Positions 11,403 to 22,175 of a stretch of DNA of 64,000 bases are shown one piece after another. Each line of letters begins with the position of its first letter. Within the stretch, counting starts at the first letter, position 1. Under the pieces are notes generated by a model. The model did not search any database, was not told the DNA's origin, and saw only the letters and a program-made list of their open reading frames with translations. The stretch is from positions 31,531-95,530 of the forward strand of contig JAJXUG010000008.1 of assembly GCA_021783095.1 (NCBI GenBank), read 5' to 3'. The stretch comes from Chloroflexota bacterium (lineage in GTDB: Bacteria > Chloroflexota > Limnocylindria > Limnocylindrales > CSP1-4). Position numbers and translations under genes: made by a program.

Positions 11403-14400
11403 ATGTCACGGTCTCGGCGTCATCAGGTCCTTGCGCTCGCGCTCAGCCTGGTGCTCAACGCGTCGATATCCGCCATCGCGCCGGTGGCCCTGGTGAGGGC
11501 GGACACGCCATGCGGCGACGTGCTGGTCATCTACGCACGCGGTTCGACCTATCAGCCCAACGGATCCGACTTCCAAGCGTTCTACGGCTCCGATGCCCAC
11601 CCCACGGCGGGGATCGTCCCGCACGTCAACCGCAACGATGTCGCGATCAACTCGTATCAGCTGGGCGACAACGGCGGCTATGGCGGGTTCCGGTACGACG
11701 CCGTGGGCGACATCGCGACGCTCGCCTCGAGCGTCCTCCCGTTCCTGCCGGGCAGCGCGTACGCCAACAGCGTCGCCCAGGGGGTGGGCGAGCTCCACGC
11801 CTACCTCGCCGACCGAGCAGCGGCCTGCCCGGGCGAGGTGTACGTCCTCGGGGGCTGGTCGCAGGGAGCCCAGGTGGTCGGCACGGCGCTCGAGGGCCTC
11901 GACCGGAGCGTCCGCGACCGGATCGCCTACACGGCCCTGTTCGGCGACCCCAAGCTTGACACCGGGAACGTCCGGGCCCCCTTCGGCACGACCTCCTTCT
12001 GGTCCGCCTGTACGCCGGCCACGTCCAGCCCTCCCTGGAAGCGCTGGGACGACTGCGCGATCGCCGGCGGATACCTGGAGGCGCGGACCCCGTACGTCCC
12101 CGACGACATGCGCCTCCGGGTCGGGTCGTGGTGTGAGGAGGTCCACCCGCTGAACCTCCCGGGCGCGGGCGACGGCGTCTGCGACGGCTTCACCGGCGAC
12201 CTCATCGCCTCCACGTTCGGTCTCCTGGGGCAGCCGCACTACCACGCCGCCTACCTGCAGCCCGGCGGCGGCATGGACCAGGCGGCGGTGGAGGTCGCGG
12301 AGACGTTGCAGGTCTTCCTGCCTGCACACGCCGCGAGCTTCGACACCAGCAGGTTCGCCCTCGTGGGCGGGCCCGCGGGGGCCGACCTGGCGATCGTCTT
12401 CGACACGACCGGCAGCATGTGGAACGCGATCGCCGACGCGCAGGCACAGGCGACGGCGGTCGCCCAGCAGTGGCTGACCTTCTTCCCCGGCGGCCGGGTC
12501 GCGCTCGTCGACTTCAAGGACCAGGGCGACCCCTACGTCGCCCGCGTCGACCTCGGCCTGACCGGCAACATCGGCGACTTCCAGAACGCCGTGAACCAGC
12601 TGACCGCCACGGGCGGCGGGGACACGCCGGAGGCCCAGCTCAGCGGCGTCATGGCCGCCCTCGACGGGCTCGACTGGAAGGCGGGCGCCACCAAGGCCGA
12701 GATCGTCATCACCGACGCCCCCGGCAAGGACCCGGAGCCGGTGACCGGGTACACGCGCGACCAGGTCGCGCAGCACGCCCGCGAGATCGACCCGGTCGCG
12801 GTCTACGGCGTCAACGTCGGCACGGACCAGTCCGCGACCGACTTCTTCGGGCCGCTGACCGCGGGCACGGCCGGCCAGGTCCTCGTCGTCCAGCCCGGCC
12901 AGACCCTCGGGGACGCCTTGTTCGCGGTCCTCAACATCGTCCATCTCAAGCCCGTCGCCACGCTCAACGACGCCTACATCGGCGAGACCGGGACGGCGAT
13001 CCACTTCAGCGCCGAGGGCTCCTTCGACCCCGACGGCGAGCTCGTCAGCTACGAGTGGGACTTCGACAACGACGGCACCGTCGACGCCACGACGACCGAC
13101 CCGTTCGTCGACCACCTGTATCCGGGGGACTTCAACGGGGTCGCCTCGGTCCGGGTCGTCTCGTCTGACGGCGGCTCCGCCATTGCGACCGCGACCGTCC
13201 GGGTCATGACCGAGGCCTCGCTCGCGGCGCTGATGCCCGCCGCGCCGACGTCGGCCGCGGCGTCCGCGACAGGGCCTAGCCAGGTCACCCTGACCTGGAC
13301 GCCGGCGGCCTCCGACCGCGCGGTCGCCTACCTCGTCACGCTCGCCGACGGCACCCCGCTCGCCGGGGTGCTCGCGGCCGACCCGCACTCGGTCGTCGTC
13401 GACGGCGTCGACTTGGGCTCGCCGGTGAGTTTCCGCGTCGTCGCCCAGAATGACTACGGCAACAGCGCCGCGGCGGAGACCGCGCCGGTCGGCGGCGCTG
13501 GCTGGGGGCCGAGCGTCCGCGTGAATGATGTGGCGGGGAGCGCGATTTCGAGCGCACCAAGCGTGGCCCTCGGCCCCGACGGGGCCGGGTACGCGGTCTG
13601 GCCCGACTCCCGCGGGACGAGCCAGGACGTCTACTCCTCGCGACGCGACCAGGCCAGCGGGGCGTGGTCGGCGAACGTCAGGGTCAACGACGACACCGGC
13701 ACGGCCCGCCAGTCCTCGCCCCGGATCGCCGTCGACGGCTCCGGCAACGCCTACGGCGTCTGGGACGACACGCGCAACGGCGCCACCAACAGCGACATCT
13801 ACTTCAGCAAGCGCCCGTCGGGCAGCGGGATCTGGGGCGCGAACCTCAAGGTCAACGACGACACGCAGACGGCGCTCCAGATCGCGCCGTCCATCGGCGT
13901 GACCTCGTCCGGCGTGGCCACGGCGATCTGGATCGACCTTCGCAAGAACAAGAGGAACCTATGCTCGTCGACGCTCCCGGCGGGCGGCTCCGCATGGGCC
14001 GCGAACCTGCAGATCACCGGGAACCAGACGTCGAACAAGGCGAGCCCCGACCTCGCAGTGGGGGCGGACGGCACCGCCTACGCCGCGTGGGCCGACGACC
14101 GGAACGGCAACAACGACATCTACTTCTCGAAGCTGACGCCGGGAGGAGTCTGGTCGGCGAACGTCAAGGTCAGCGACGACCCGGACAGCGCCAGGCAGGA
14201 GCAGCCGAGCGTGGCCGTCGACGCGGCCGGCAACGTCCTCGTCATCTGGGTCGACTACCGCTCCGGCGACTATAATTCGGGCCTGGCCGAGGTCCGGGCG
14301 AGCCGCCTCGCCGCAGGCACTTCGACCTGGTCCGCGAGCGTCGCGGTTGCCGACGCGACCTCGAAACCGCTGAGGACGGACCTCGCGATCCGGCCTGACG

Positions 14401-14615
14401 GGCGGGCGCTCGCCGTATGGGAGGACGCGGCGACCGGGCAGTACGAGATCCGCTCATCGGAGCGTGATCCGTCCTCGGGCTCGTGGACCGCGCCCGTCGC
14501 GGCGAGCGAGGTCCCGGGATCGGACCTCGACCCGCAGGTCGCGTACTCCACGAGCCAGGCGCTGCTCGTGTACCAGAATGGAAGCGACATCTACGCCAGG
14601 AGGTCGGCCAACTGA
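11403..14615 (+). CDS. Secreted multidomain protein: cutinase-like esterase, von Willebrand A, PKD, fibronectin III, beta-propeller-like repeats
   Basis: GGWSQGAQVVG (cutinase serine motif), VFDTTGSMWN (vWA MIDAS), SAEGSFDPDGELVSYEWDFDNDG (PKD), VTLTWTPAASDRAVAYLV (Fn3), repeated VND..R..P.IAVD..G.AY.VW.D.RNG..DIYFSK. Confidence 0.85.
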   Translation: MSRSRRHQVLALALSLVLNASISAIAPVALVRADTPCGDVLVIYARGSTYQPNGSDFQAFYGSDAHPTAGIVPHVNRNDVAINSYQLGDNGGYGGFRYDAVGDIATLASSVLPFLPGSAYANSVAQGVGELHAYLADRAAACPGEVYVLGGWSQGAQVVGTALEGLDRSVRDRIAYTALFGDPKLDTGNVRAPFGTTSFWSACTPATSSPPWKRWDDCAIAGGYLEARTPYVPDDMRLRVGSWCEEVHPLNLPGAGDGVCDGFTGDLIASTFGLLGQPHYHAAYLQPGGGMDQAAVEVAETLQVFLPAHAASFDTSRFALVGGPAGADLAIVFDTTGSMWNAIADAQAQATAVAQQWLTFFPGGRVALVDFKDQGDPYVARVDLGLTGNIGDFQNAVNQLTATGGGDTPEAQLSGVMAALDGLDWKAGATKAEIVITDAPGKDPEPVTGYTRDQVAQHAREIDPVAVYGVNVGTDQSATDFFGPLTAGTAGQVLVVQPGQTLGDALFAVLNIVHLKPVATLNDAYIGETGTAIHFSAEGSFDPDGELVSYEWDFDNDGTVDATTTDPFVDHLYPGDFNGVASVRVVSSDGGSAIATATVRVMTEASLAALMPAAPTSAAASATGPSQVTLTWTPAASDRAVAYLVTLADGTPLAGVLAADPHSVVVDGVDLGSPVSFRVVAQNDYGNSAAAETAPVGGAGWGPSVRVNDVAGSAISSAPSVALGPDGAGYAVWPDSRGTSQDVYSSRRDQASGAWSANVRVNDDTGTARQSSPRIAVDGSGNAYGVWDDTRNGATNSDIYFSKRPSGSGIWGANLKVNDDTQTALQIAPSIGVTSSGVATAIWIDLRKNKRNLCSSTLPAGGSAWAANLQITGNQTSNKASPDLAVGADGTAYAAWADDRNGNNDIYFSKLTPGGVWSANVKVSDDPDSARQEQPSVAVDAAGNVLVIWVDYRSGDYNSGLAEVRASRLAAGTSTWSASVAVADATSKPLRTDLAIRPDGRALAVWEDAATGQYEIRSSERDPSSGSWTAPVAASEVPGSDLDPQVAYSTSQALLVYQNGSDIYARRSAN

Positions 14616-14794
14616 GGTTGCGCGAGCGACCTACGGCTTCGCGAGGGCCGAGTTTCGCGGGTTGCCGGACATGCGGTCACCCCGCCCGCTCGAGCCACCT
14701 CTCGCTGCCGACTAGTGCGAACTTGAGCCTTCCTGAGCGGACGCTTGAGGTCGGTTATGGCGGTTCGACTTCTGTTCAAGCCGCCGACCCTCGG

Positions 14795-15520
14795 TTACGG
14801 CGACGGTCGGGACCGCGGTCGAGCCGCTCTCATGCGCACCAGTGCCCCGCGGCTGCGGTCGCGCTTCAGCGCCGCACGGCAGTCAGGGCAGAGGCGCTGG
14901 ACGGGCGACGTGCGCTGGACGACCTGATGGCAGCGAGCGCACTCGAGCAGCGCGACCTTCAGCCACTCTCGTGAACGGCGGGGGAGCGGGACCGCGATGT
15001 CGCTGCCGACCGTGCCCAGGCGATTCAGCACACGGCCCGCCCCGGCCCGCCGGAGCCAGCCGCTTACTGCGTCCGACCGGTTAACACCCGCACCGGTCGT
15101 CATGTTCCAGATCGCCACGGCCTTGAGCTCTCGGCTGTCGACGTCGACGCGCTCGAAGAGGTCGCGTACGGTCGCGACTCTGGTGTCGAGCGGGGCGCGT
15201 TCCAGGATGCCCTCGAACTGCGCAACAATCTCGTCGACCATCTTCTTCGTGATCCTGAGTGGCCGTTCTGCCAGCCGGAGGTCGTTCAGGCGCGCCGTGG
15301 CCGCCGCCAGTTCGGCACTGACCGTCTCGATCTCGAGGGTGATCCTGTCGGCCGCCCGTGGCCCGGCACCGCGTAGCGCGCGCCTCAGGTTCGCGTCCTC
15401 CTGCTCGAGCTTGCGCACCTGAGCGCGCGCTCGGTCGAGGTCAGGACCGCGATGCTCGGCACGGAGTCGGATGTCCTCGTTGAGCAGCGTGACCATCTGG
15501 CGGATCGCGTCCGGCGGGAA
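14795..15520 (-). pseudogene. Large serine recombinase remnant: coiled-coil plus C-terminal zinc-ribbon tail (copy 1), catalytic domain absent
   Basis: DLDRARAQVRKLEQEDANLRRAL...KKMVDEIVAQFEGILERAPLDTRVATVRDLFERVDVD...GWLRRAGAGRVLN...LLECARCHQVVQRTSPVQRLCPDCRAALKR. Confidence 0.7.
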
Positions 15521-15523
15521 CGG

Positions 15524-15610
15524 CTCTATTACCGCTGCCTTGCTCACTGCGACAGGCCGCATGTCCGGGCCGATCACCTTGAGGCCGGGGTCCTGGATCT
15601 CATCCGCAGC
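15524..15610 (+). pseudogene. Serine recombinase zinc-ribbon fragment, head-to-head with copy 1
   Basis: LYYRCLAHCDRPHVRADHLEAGVLDLIRS in high-GC3 frame on + strand. Confidence 0.5.
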
Positions 15611-15639
15611 ACGCTCTTCACGGAGTCGTCACCGGCCGC

Positions 15640-16070
15640 GGCCACGCGGAGCTCCTCCGGGAGCAGTACGGCTTCGGCTGGGCGGCGGTGGCCGTCGTCT
15701 CGATGGCGGCGATCGATCTGCTGGCCTACGTCGCCGAGTTCGCCGGCATCGGCCTCGGCGCCGGCATCCTGGGTGTCCCGGCATGGCTGGCCGTGGGCCT
15801 CGCCCTGTTGTTCCATTCGCTCATGGTCCTGACCGGCAGCTACCGCAGCTACGAGCGGATCGCGCTGCTGCTCTCGGTCGCTCTCTTCACCTTCGTCGTG
15901 CTCGTCCTGACGGCGCATCCCGACCCGGGGCCGGGCTGGGCGGCCTGACACTTGCGCAACCCATCGGGAGCCGCGGCTGCCTCGATCTCGTGGTCGCCAC
16001 GGTCGGCGCGGTGATCATGCCCTAAATGCTCTTCTACCAGCAGGCGGCCAACGCCAGCCTGTTCACCTGC
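15640..16070 (+). pseudogene. NRAMP-family metal transporter remnant
   Basis: LREQYGFGWAAVAVVSMAAIDLLAYVAEFAGIGLGAGILGVPAWLAV..., frame break, then LDLVVATVGAVIMP*MLFYQQAAN with in-frame stop. Confidence 0.7.
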
Positions 16071-16231
16071 ACCTGGTCGTGGACGACCGAGCCCGACGGC
16101 ACGACCGACGGCTGGGCGATCTACCCGAACAACTAGGCTGCACCGCCGGATAGGCAACGTGGCGACGCGCACCGGGCCGGGAGCATCAGGACCGGCCCGG
16201 CGTCCATCTCTCTGGGAGGCAGACGGAGCTC

Positions 16232-19075
16232 ATGCTCGCTGCTATGCTCCCGCCCACAGTGCCCAGCGTGTTCGTCGGCCGGCAACGTGAGCTTGCGCGC
16301 CTCGACGAGGTAGCGCGGCGCGTTCGGGACGACCGGGTCGGCGGGGCTGCGCTAATCGTCGGCGACCCCGGAAGCGGCAAGAGCCGCTTGCTCGGGGAGG
16401 CCCTGTCAGGAGCCGCGATCCGCCGCCAGGTCAGGCTGGTGGGCTTCGAACCCACCCAGTCGATCCCATTGGCTGCGGCTGGTGATCTCCTCCGCCGGCT
16501 CAGCGGCGTGCCGGTTCACGGACGGCGCCTCGAGGAGCTTGCCTTCGGGGCAACCGAAGGCGTTCCCGATCCGGTGCGAATCTTCGAAGCAGCCCACCGC
16601 GCGCTCTCGGTTTCCGGTCCTCTCCTGGTGGCGGTCGACGACTTGCACTGGCTCGACGACCTGACGATCGGGCTGCTGCTGTATCTGCTGCGCGCCGCCG
16701 TAACGGCCACGACCGGCGTCGCGATCATCGCCGCCGCTCGTCCATCGCCGATAACGGCTGCCTTCCGCGGGGCGATGGAGGCGGCGTTGGCCGACGCCAA
16801 GGGCGCGGTCCTGGAGCTCGGACCCCTGAGCCTCTCCGAGGGGCTGGCCCTCGCCCGCAGCCTCGATCAAGGCCTCGACGACGCGGCCGCCGCGGCCATC
16901 TGGCGACGAGCCGCCGGCTCGCCATTCTGGCTCGAGGCGCTGGCCGTCACCCGCGAGCCCTCGGATCTCACCACCCTGATCGACAATCGGCTCCAGTCGA
17001 TCGGTGCCGATGCGGGCCGCCTGATCGCTGCGCTGGCCGTCGCCGCGCGGCCGTACGCCGTCGACCAGCTCGGCGAGGTGCTCGACTGGGAGTCCGGGCG
17101 CGTCCAGGCCGTGACTCGCGAGCTCGAGGCGCGGGGCCTCGGCCTGGAGGGCGGCGGCTACGTTCGTACTGCCCATGACCTGATCCGGGAGGCGGCGGAA
17201 CGCGAGATTCCCAGCTCGCTTCGGCGGCGACTGCACGCGCGGTTCGCCCAGCTGATCGAGGCGGACGCGGGCGATGACGTGGCGCTCCTGCGCGAGGCGC
17301 TCGAGCACCGTGCGGCGGCCGGCCTGCCCTCCACCGACCTTGCCCTGCGACTCGCCGCGTCCCCCCAGCGGCGGCTCCTGGGTCGCGACGGGCTGTTGCT
17401 GCTCGTCGCGATCAGCGATTCGTTGCCGGTGCGTTCGCCAGCGCAGCTGGCGCTCGACCAGCGTCTCGGCGAAATCGCCGACTCGCTGGGGGAGCAGGAC
17501 GTGGCGATTGAGCGATGGGCCCGGGTCGCCGACGCCGCGGGGAGGCCGGACGATCGAGTGCGGGCGCTCATCGAGGCTGGCTGGTCGTCGTTTCGACGCC
17601 GCGACGCGGCGGCCGTCCATGCATTCGCGGATCGGGCCCGGGCGGTGCTGGGTCCGCCGGTGGACGGGGCCGTGGAGCTCGAGCCCGTCGTGCGGCTCGA
17701 GGCACTCGAGGCCCTGACGGCCCTGTGGCTCGACCACCGCACTGCGGAAGGTGCAATGGCCGCCGATCGGGCGCTCGACGCGGCCCGGAGGATGTGGGCG
17801 GCGATGACGCCCACGAGCGGCAGCCTCTCGCGGTCGGCGCGCCTGGCATACCTGGCTGCCCTCGAGGCGGCGATGGACGCGGCCCTGCAGCAGGATCGCC
17901 CCGACGAGGTCGCGCGCCTCGGCGACGAGAGCCTGGCCATCGCCTCGGGCCGCGACTCCGAGGCGAGGGTTGCGGCGCTGAATCGCTTTGCCTTCGCGCT
18001 CCGGGCGCTGGGGCATTCGGCCGATGCCGAAGTCCACTCCCGGGAGGCCTGGGAGCTGGCGTCCCACCTCGTCCTGCCGGCTGCGCAGGTCGAGGCCGGA
18101 CATGGCCTCGCCCAGTGCCTCGCGACGATGGGCCGGCTCGAGGCCGCGCGCGATGCGGCGCGCGCGACCGCGGAGATCGAGGCGAGGCTTCGTCACGTCG
18201 CCCAGCGCTGGGGGAACGCCGTCGCGGCGCTTCACGGCATCGAGCTGTCAATGGGCGATCCGACCCTGGCACTTCGGGCCCTGGGGGACGACGCGGCGCG
18301 GGAGACCGACCCCCACTTCCGGCTGGGTATCCACCAGACGATCGCCCTCTGGGAAGCCAGATGGCACGGCTCGCGAGCCGCCGGTGCGGTCGAGGACGAG
18401 CTGGCCGCGGCGCAGGCGGACTGGGCGCTGGTCGGCTGTCCCCGCTGTGGCCGCGAGCTCGCGATCCGAACGGTCGAAGCGCTGGCCCGCATCGGACAGC
18501 CGGATCGGGCGAGGGAAGGCCTGACGGCCTGGGACGAGCGTGCCGACGGCGCATCCGCTCAGGCAGCGACATGGCGGCTCGGCGCCGAGGCAATGCTCCG
18601 CGCTGCCGAGGGCGACCGGTCAGCCGCCCGGGGACTGCTCGAGACCCTCGGCACGCGGCTCGAGGTTGCTGGCGAGGTCGACGAGGCACTGTGGGCTCGC
18701 ATCGACCTCGGTCGTGTGCTGCTCGGAAACGATCGCCAGGCGGCGATGGAGGTCTTCACGGCCGCGGAGTCGCTCGCAGAGGACATGGGCGCTCGCAGTG
18801 AGGCCCGCCTCATCGCCCAGGCCCTACGCCGCCTCGGCGTTCGTGCCTGGCGCCGACGAGGGAGTGTCGGCGAGGCCGCTCTGTCGGCCCGAGAGGTCGA
18901 GGTTGCTCGGCTCGTCGCGACCGGGGCTTCGAACCGCGAGATCTCCGAGGCGCTCGTGATCGCGCCGAAGACCGTCGAACGCCACGTGAGCAATGCGCTG
19001 ACGAAGCTCGGTCTCCGCAACCGCACCGAGCTCGCGGCCGCGATGACGGGCAGTCAGGCGCCCGAGCCCGGGTGA
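16232..19075 (+). CDS. LAL-type transcriptional regulator (AAA ATPase plus C-terminal LuxR HTH)
   Basis: Walker [68 protein letters not shown]. Confidence 0.93.
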   Translation: MLAAMLPPTVPSVFVGRQRELARLDEVARRVRDDRVGGAALIVGDPGSGKSRLLGEALSGAAIRRQVRLVGFEPTQSIPLAAAGDLLRRLSGVPVHGRRLEELAFGATEGVPDPVRIFEAAHRALSVSGPLLVAVDDLHWLDDLTIGLLLYLLRAAVTATTGVAIIAAARPSPITAAFRGAMEAALADAKGAVLELGPLSLSEGLALARSLDQGLDDAAAAAIWRRAAGSPFWLEALAVTREPSDLTTLIDNRLQSIGADAGRLIAALAVAARPYAVDQLGEVLDWESGRVQAVTRELEARGLGLEGGGYVRTAHDLIREAAEREIPSSLRRRLHARFAQLIEADAGDDVALLREALEHRAAAGLPSTDLALRLAASPQRRLLGRDGLLLLVAISDSLPVRSPAQLALDQRLGEIADSLGEQDVAIERWARVADAAGRPDDRVRALIEAGWSSFRRRDAAAVHAFADRARAVLGPPVDGAVELEPVVRLEALEALTALWLDHRTAEGAMAADRALDAARRMWAAMTPTSGSLSRSARLAYLAALEAAMDAALQQDRPDEVARLGDESLAIASGRDSEARVAALNRFAFALRALGHSADAEVHSREAWELASHLVLPAAQVEAGHGLAQCLATMGRLEAARDAARATAEIEARLRHVAQRWGNAVAALHGIELSMGDPTLALRALGDDAARETDPHFRLGIHQTIALWEARWHGSRAAGAVEDELAAAQADWALVGCPRCGRELAIRTVEALARIGQPDRAREGLTAWDERADGASAQAATWRLGAEAMLRAAEGDRSAARGLLETLGTRLEVAGEVDEALWARIDLGRVLLGNDRQAAMEVFTAAESLAEDMGARSEARLIAQALRRLGVRAWRRRGSVGEAALSAREVEVARLVATGASNREISEALVIAPKTVERHVSNALTKLGLRNRTELAAAMTGSQAPEPG

Positions 19076-19215
19076 CGTCGGTGGTTTGCGCTGCGGTCCG
19101 GACGTATCCGGATCGGTCCGGTACGGGATTCCCCCGATGAACCGGAGGCCCCCCGGCTCCTAGCCTCCCCTGCGATCGACCACCGCCGGTCGAGACGCGC
19201 ACTGCGAGGGAGCGC

Positions 19216-19551
19216 ATGGCAATCGTGGTGCTCATGGCCGGAGATGGTGCCGGGGAGCCGGTGGTCGGACCGACCGCCGCGGAGCTCCTCAATGGCCTCG
19301 GCATCACCCGGATCGCGTTCCTGCGCGACGGCCTCGCGACCAGTGTGGTGCTCGAGGGTTGGGCGTTCGACCCGACTCGAACCGATGAAGCCGTCGGGGT
19401 CCTGTTCCCGGGCGGCACTCACGACGTCCGGGCGTTCCACGAGATCGAGCACGTGGGCGTCTCGGGCGGACTGCGCAAGGGGAAGGACCCGATCGTCGAG
19501 GTCCTGCCACGGCCCAGCGTCCCTGGGCTCACGAGGGAAGGTGCTCAATGA
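19216..19551 (+). CDS. Hypothetical protein
   Basis: ORF with 4-bp overlap to next gene. Confidence 0.5.
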   Translation: MAIVVLMAGDGAGEPVVGPTAAELLNGLGITRIAFLRDGLATSVVLEGWAFDPTRTDEAVGVLFPGGTHDVRAFHEIEHVGVSGGLRKGKDPIVEVLPRPSVPGLTREGAQ

Positions 19552-20498
19552 AGACGTCGCTCGCACGCATCGGAGGGTCGAGAATCTCCCGACCCCGGAC
19601 CTGGCTCCCCGTCGCGATCGGCTTGATCGCCCTCGTCGCCGTGCCGGCCTCGGCGCTGGCGAAGCAGTACTCGGATTGGTCGGCACCGCAGCGGATCGAC
19701 ACCATCAACGGGAACAGCTCCGAGCTGACCACGGCCTACACGGACGGCTGCCCGATGCAGTCTCCCGACGGCCTCACCCTCTACTTCGCGTCGAATCGAC
19801 CAGGGTCCGTGGGCGGTCTCGACATCTACGTTTCGAATCGTGCGAGCACGGATGCCGCCTGGGGAGACCCGGTGAACCTCACGGCGGTGAACACCACGGC
19901 CAACGAGTTCTGCCCGACGCCCATTCGGGGCGGCGGCCTCTTCTTCGTCAGATCGGGATCCGGCGATTGTGGCGGCGCCTCCGATCCGGGCGACATCTAC
20001 TTCACGCGCTACAACCCGACCCGCGGCTGGACGGTTCCGGAGAATCTCGGCTGCCAGGTCAACAGCGCCCTCGGCGCCGCGGGCCCGTCGTACTTCGAAA
20101 CCAGCTCCGGCAACTTCCTGTACTTCTCCAACGGCCCGGACATCTACGCCAGCAAGCAGGCGCCCGACGGCAGCTTCGGTCCTGCCACCGCGGTCACGGA
20201 GCTGAACAGCACTGCCAACGACTTCCGGCCGAACGTCCGGAAGGACGGGCTCGAGATGGTCTTCGACTCCGACCGGCCCGGTGGCTATGGGGGCCTGGAC
20301 ATCTGGACCTCGACGCGCGCCATCGTGAACGATCCATGGTCGACCCCCACCAACCTGGGTGGCCTGGTGAACACGTCGGCGAATGAACTCCGAGCATCGT
20401 TCTCCTGGAATGCCACGACCCTCTACTTCGGCCGGACCGGCGGGGTAGGCGGATCGATGGACATCTGGGTCGCGACGAGAGAATCCGTCAGCAACTGA
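19548..20498 (+). CDS. Secreted PD40/TolB-like beta-propeller protein
   Basis: Signal/TM, repeats SPDGLTLYFASNRPGSVGGLDIYVS and VFDSDRPGGYGGLDIWTSTR. Confidence 0.85.
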   Translation: MKTSLARIGGSRISRPRTWLPVAIGLIALVAVPASALAKQYSDWSAPQRIDTINGNSSELTTAYTDGCPMQSPDGLTLYFASNRPGSVGGLDIYVSNRASTDAAWGDPVNLTAVNTTANEFCPTPIRGGGLFFVRSGSGDCGGASDPGDIYFTRYNPTRGWTVPENLGCQVNSALGAAGPSYFETSSGNFLYFSNGPDIYASKQAPDGSFGPATAVTELNSTANDFRPNVRKDGLEMVFDSDRPGGYGGLDIWTSTRAIVNDPWSTPTNLGGLVNTSANELRASFSWNATTLYFGRTGGVGGSMDIWVATRESVSN

Positions 20499-20595
20499 CA
20501 TCGACGGGTCAGGTCGTGTCAGCGGCGCACGACAGCGTCCCTGGCGAGCGAGCCCACTCGCTCGCCGCAGGTGCCCATCAGTGCGCCCATCCAAG

Positions 20596-20629
20596 GAGAA
20601 GTGCCCACCACGTCGGGTGGGCACTTCTC
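20596..20629. terminator. Strong hairpin, 14-bp perfect stem, 6-nt loop
   Basis: GAGAAGTGCCCACC-ACGTCG-GGTGGGCACTTCTC. Confidence 0.65.
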
Positions 20630-20776
20630 ACGTTCACCCCGCGCTTCTTACCGACCGGCCCCGATCAGAGCGCCTGAAGGGCGCCCCGAATTTCGGGTCT
20701 ACCGCGCGGCGAATCGGTCGGATAGCCTCCCCACGCACACGCGGAGGGCCGCGATCACCCGACGACGGCCGCCGGC

Positions 20777-21103
20777 GTGCTGGGAGGGAGTGGGATGGCC
20801 AGGGGCCGAGCCGCGTCCGCGATCCTTGTGGCCCTTCTATCGATCGTCGGGGCCGCCGGCTGTGGCGGGCCAATGGGATCGGCCGGTCTTGGCGCGGGAG
20901 CCCCAGCGTTGCTCCCCGCGCCGTCGGAGCCCGCGGTTGACCTCTCGACTGCGCCGACGCGCGTCCACGTTGATCGCGCAACGGCGACGGCGGCCTGGAT
21001 CGGTCCGGCGGGCGGCACGGTGTCGGCGAAGGCGGCGGAGGTGCCGGCCATCTCGGGGGCCGGCGGCCGGGTCGGCACAGGGGAGGGTGCGGGCGACCGG
21101 TAG
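20777..21103 (+). CDS. Small putative lipoprotein
   Basis: ILVALLSIVGAAGCGG lipobox. Confidence 0.4.
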   Translation: MLGGSGMARGRAASAILVALLSIVGAAGCGGPMGSAGLGAGAPALLPAPSEPAVDLSTAPTRVHVDRATATAAWIGPAGGTVSAKAAEVPAISGAGGRVGTGEGAGDR

Positions 21104-21366
21104 GCGATGCGCCGCCGCAGCGGGGCGGCTGGGAGCATGGAGACGGACCACGCCCTGAGGGTGGACGCGCGCGGCTCGCTCGGGTATCGGTCAGTTGACC
21201 GAGGGGCTAGGGAGTCCCGCTGAATCAGCCCGGTGCGCCGTCCTGCCCGTCAAGAGTGCGGGCGTTGGCCCCGATCCCTACTCGGCCCTGTGGGCCGTGC
21301 GTTCTGGCTGCGGGCGGTCGGTGCGCCACTTGGCGCGCGCGTCCCGATCCCGCCCTATCCGGCGGG

Positions 21367-22175
21367 TCGTTCGCTCGCGAGCTGTTGCAGGCGCTCCGGC
21401 AGGCCGCGACGGACCGCCTGCCGGTAGCCCACCTTTGCGAACACCCCGTTGGCCACGAGCAGCAGATCCTTGAGTGGCGGGGCCGAGAGTCCCCTCGAGG
21501 TGAACGGCGCAAAGGTCGCCGCGCCATCGTCGGTCACGCTCAGCCAGCCCGTGAGCATCCGCGAAGTGATGCCGTTGAGGAGCGCCCCGAAGTCGTGCGC
21601 GAGGACACCGGCTCGGCGACCGCCGAGCGGGAGCAGACTGTCGGCGGCGCTGACCGACAACCCGGCGCGATCATGGGCCGTGACGTGGACCGGTACCACA
21701 ACGGGAAACCCGTCGACACCGCGGAAGGCGATGAGCTGGTGCGGCAGCTTGGCGACCTGCCCGGCCACCTTGCGCACCTCGACGCGTGGTTCCGTGCCGG
21801 CCGCAGGCGCGGCCTGAGGCAGCGGCAGATCGAATGGACCGGCGCCCAGGACTTCGGGCTCACCTCGAGCGTCAAGATCGGGCCATGTCACGACGCGCTC
21901 GACCGCGACGTCGACGAACACACGCTCCCAGTAGTACTCCTTTAGCAAGCGATCCCAGAGCAGCCCGCGCTTCGTTCGCGGATGATGTGCTCGAGTTTGC
22001 GCCCGAAACCGAGCGACGTCGTGAACCCCAGGATGCCCTCGGCGCGCCGATCGAGCCCACATGTCGCGATGCTGGTCACAACGGCGCCTCCCGCGGGCGT
22101 CAGGTAGGCGGCAGCCGCGACGAGATCACCGCGGATCGTGTCGTCGACGGCATCGGACCAACACACCGGAACCGT
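21367..22175 (-). pseudogene. Pyridoxamine 5'-phosphate oxidase-like family protein, frameshifted
   Basis: N-terminal VAAAAYLTPAGGAVVTSIATCGLDRRAEGILGFTTSLGFGRKLEHIIRE in one frame, remainder LLKEYYWERVFVDVAVERVVTWPDL... in another. Confidence 0.6.

Noticed and set aside
15952-15958. TTGCGCA in ACACTTGCGCAACCC as a seventh copy of the parAB-region motif
   Set aside because: Only the central bases match; flanks GTCY/RGAC are absent.
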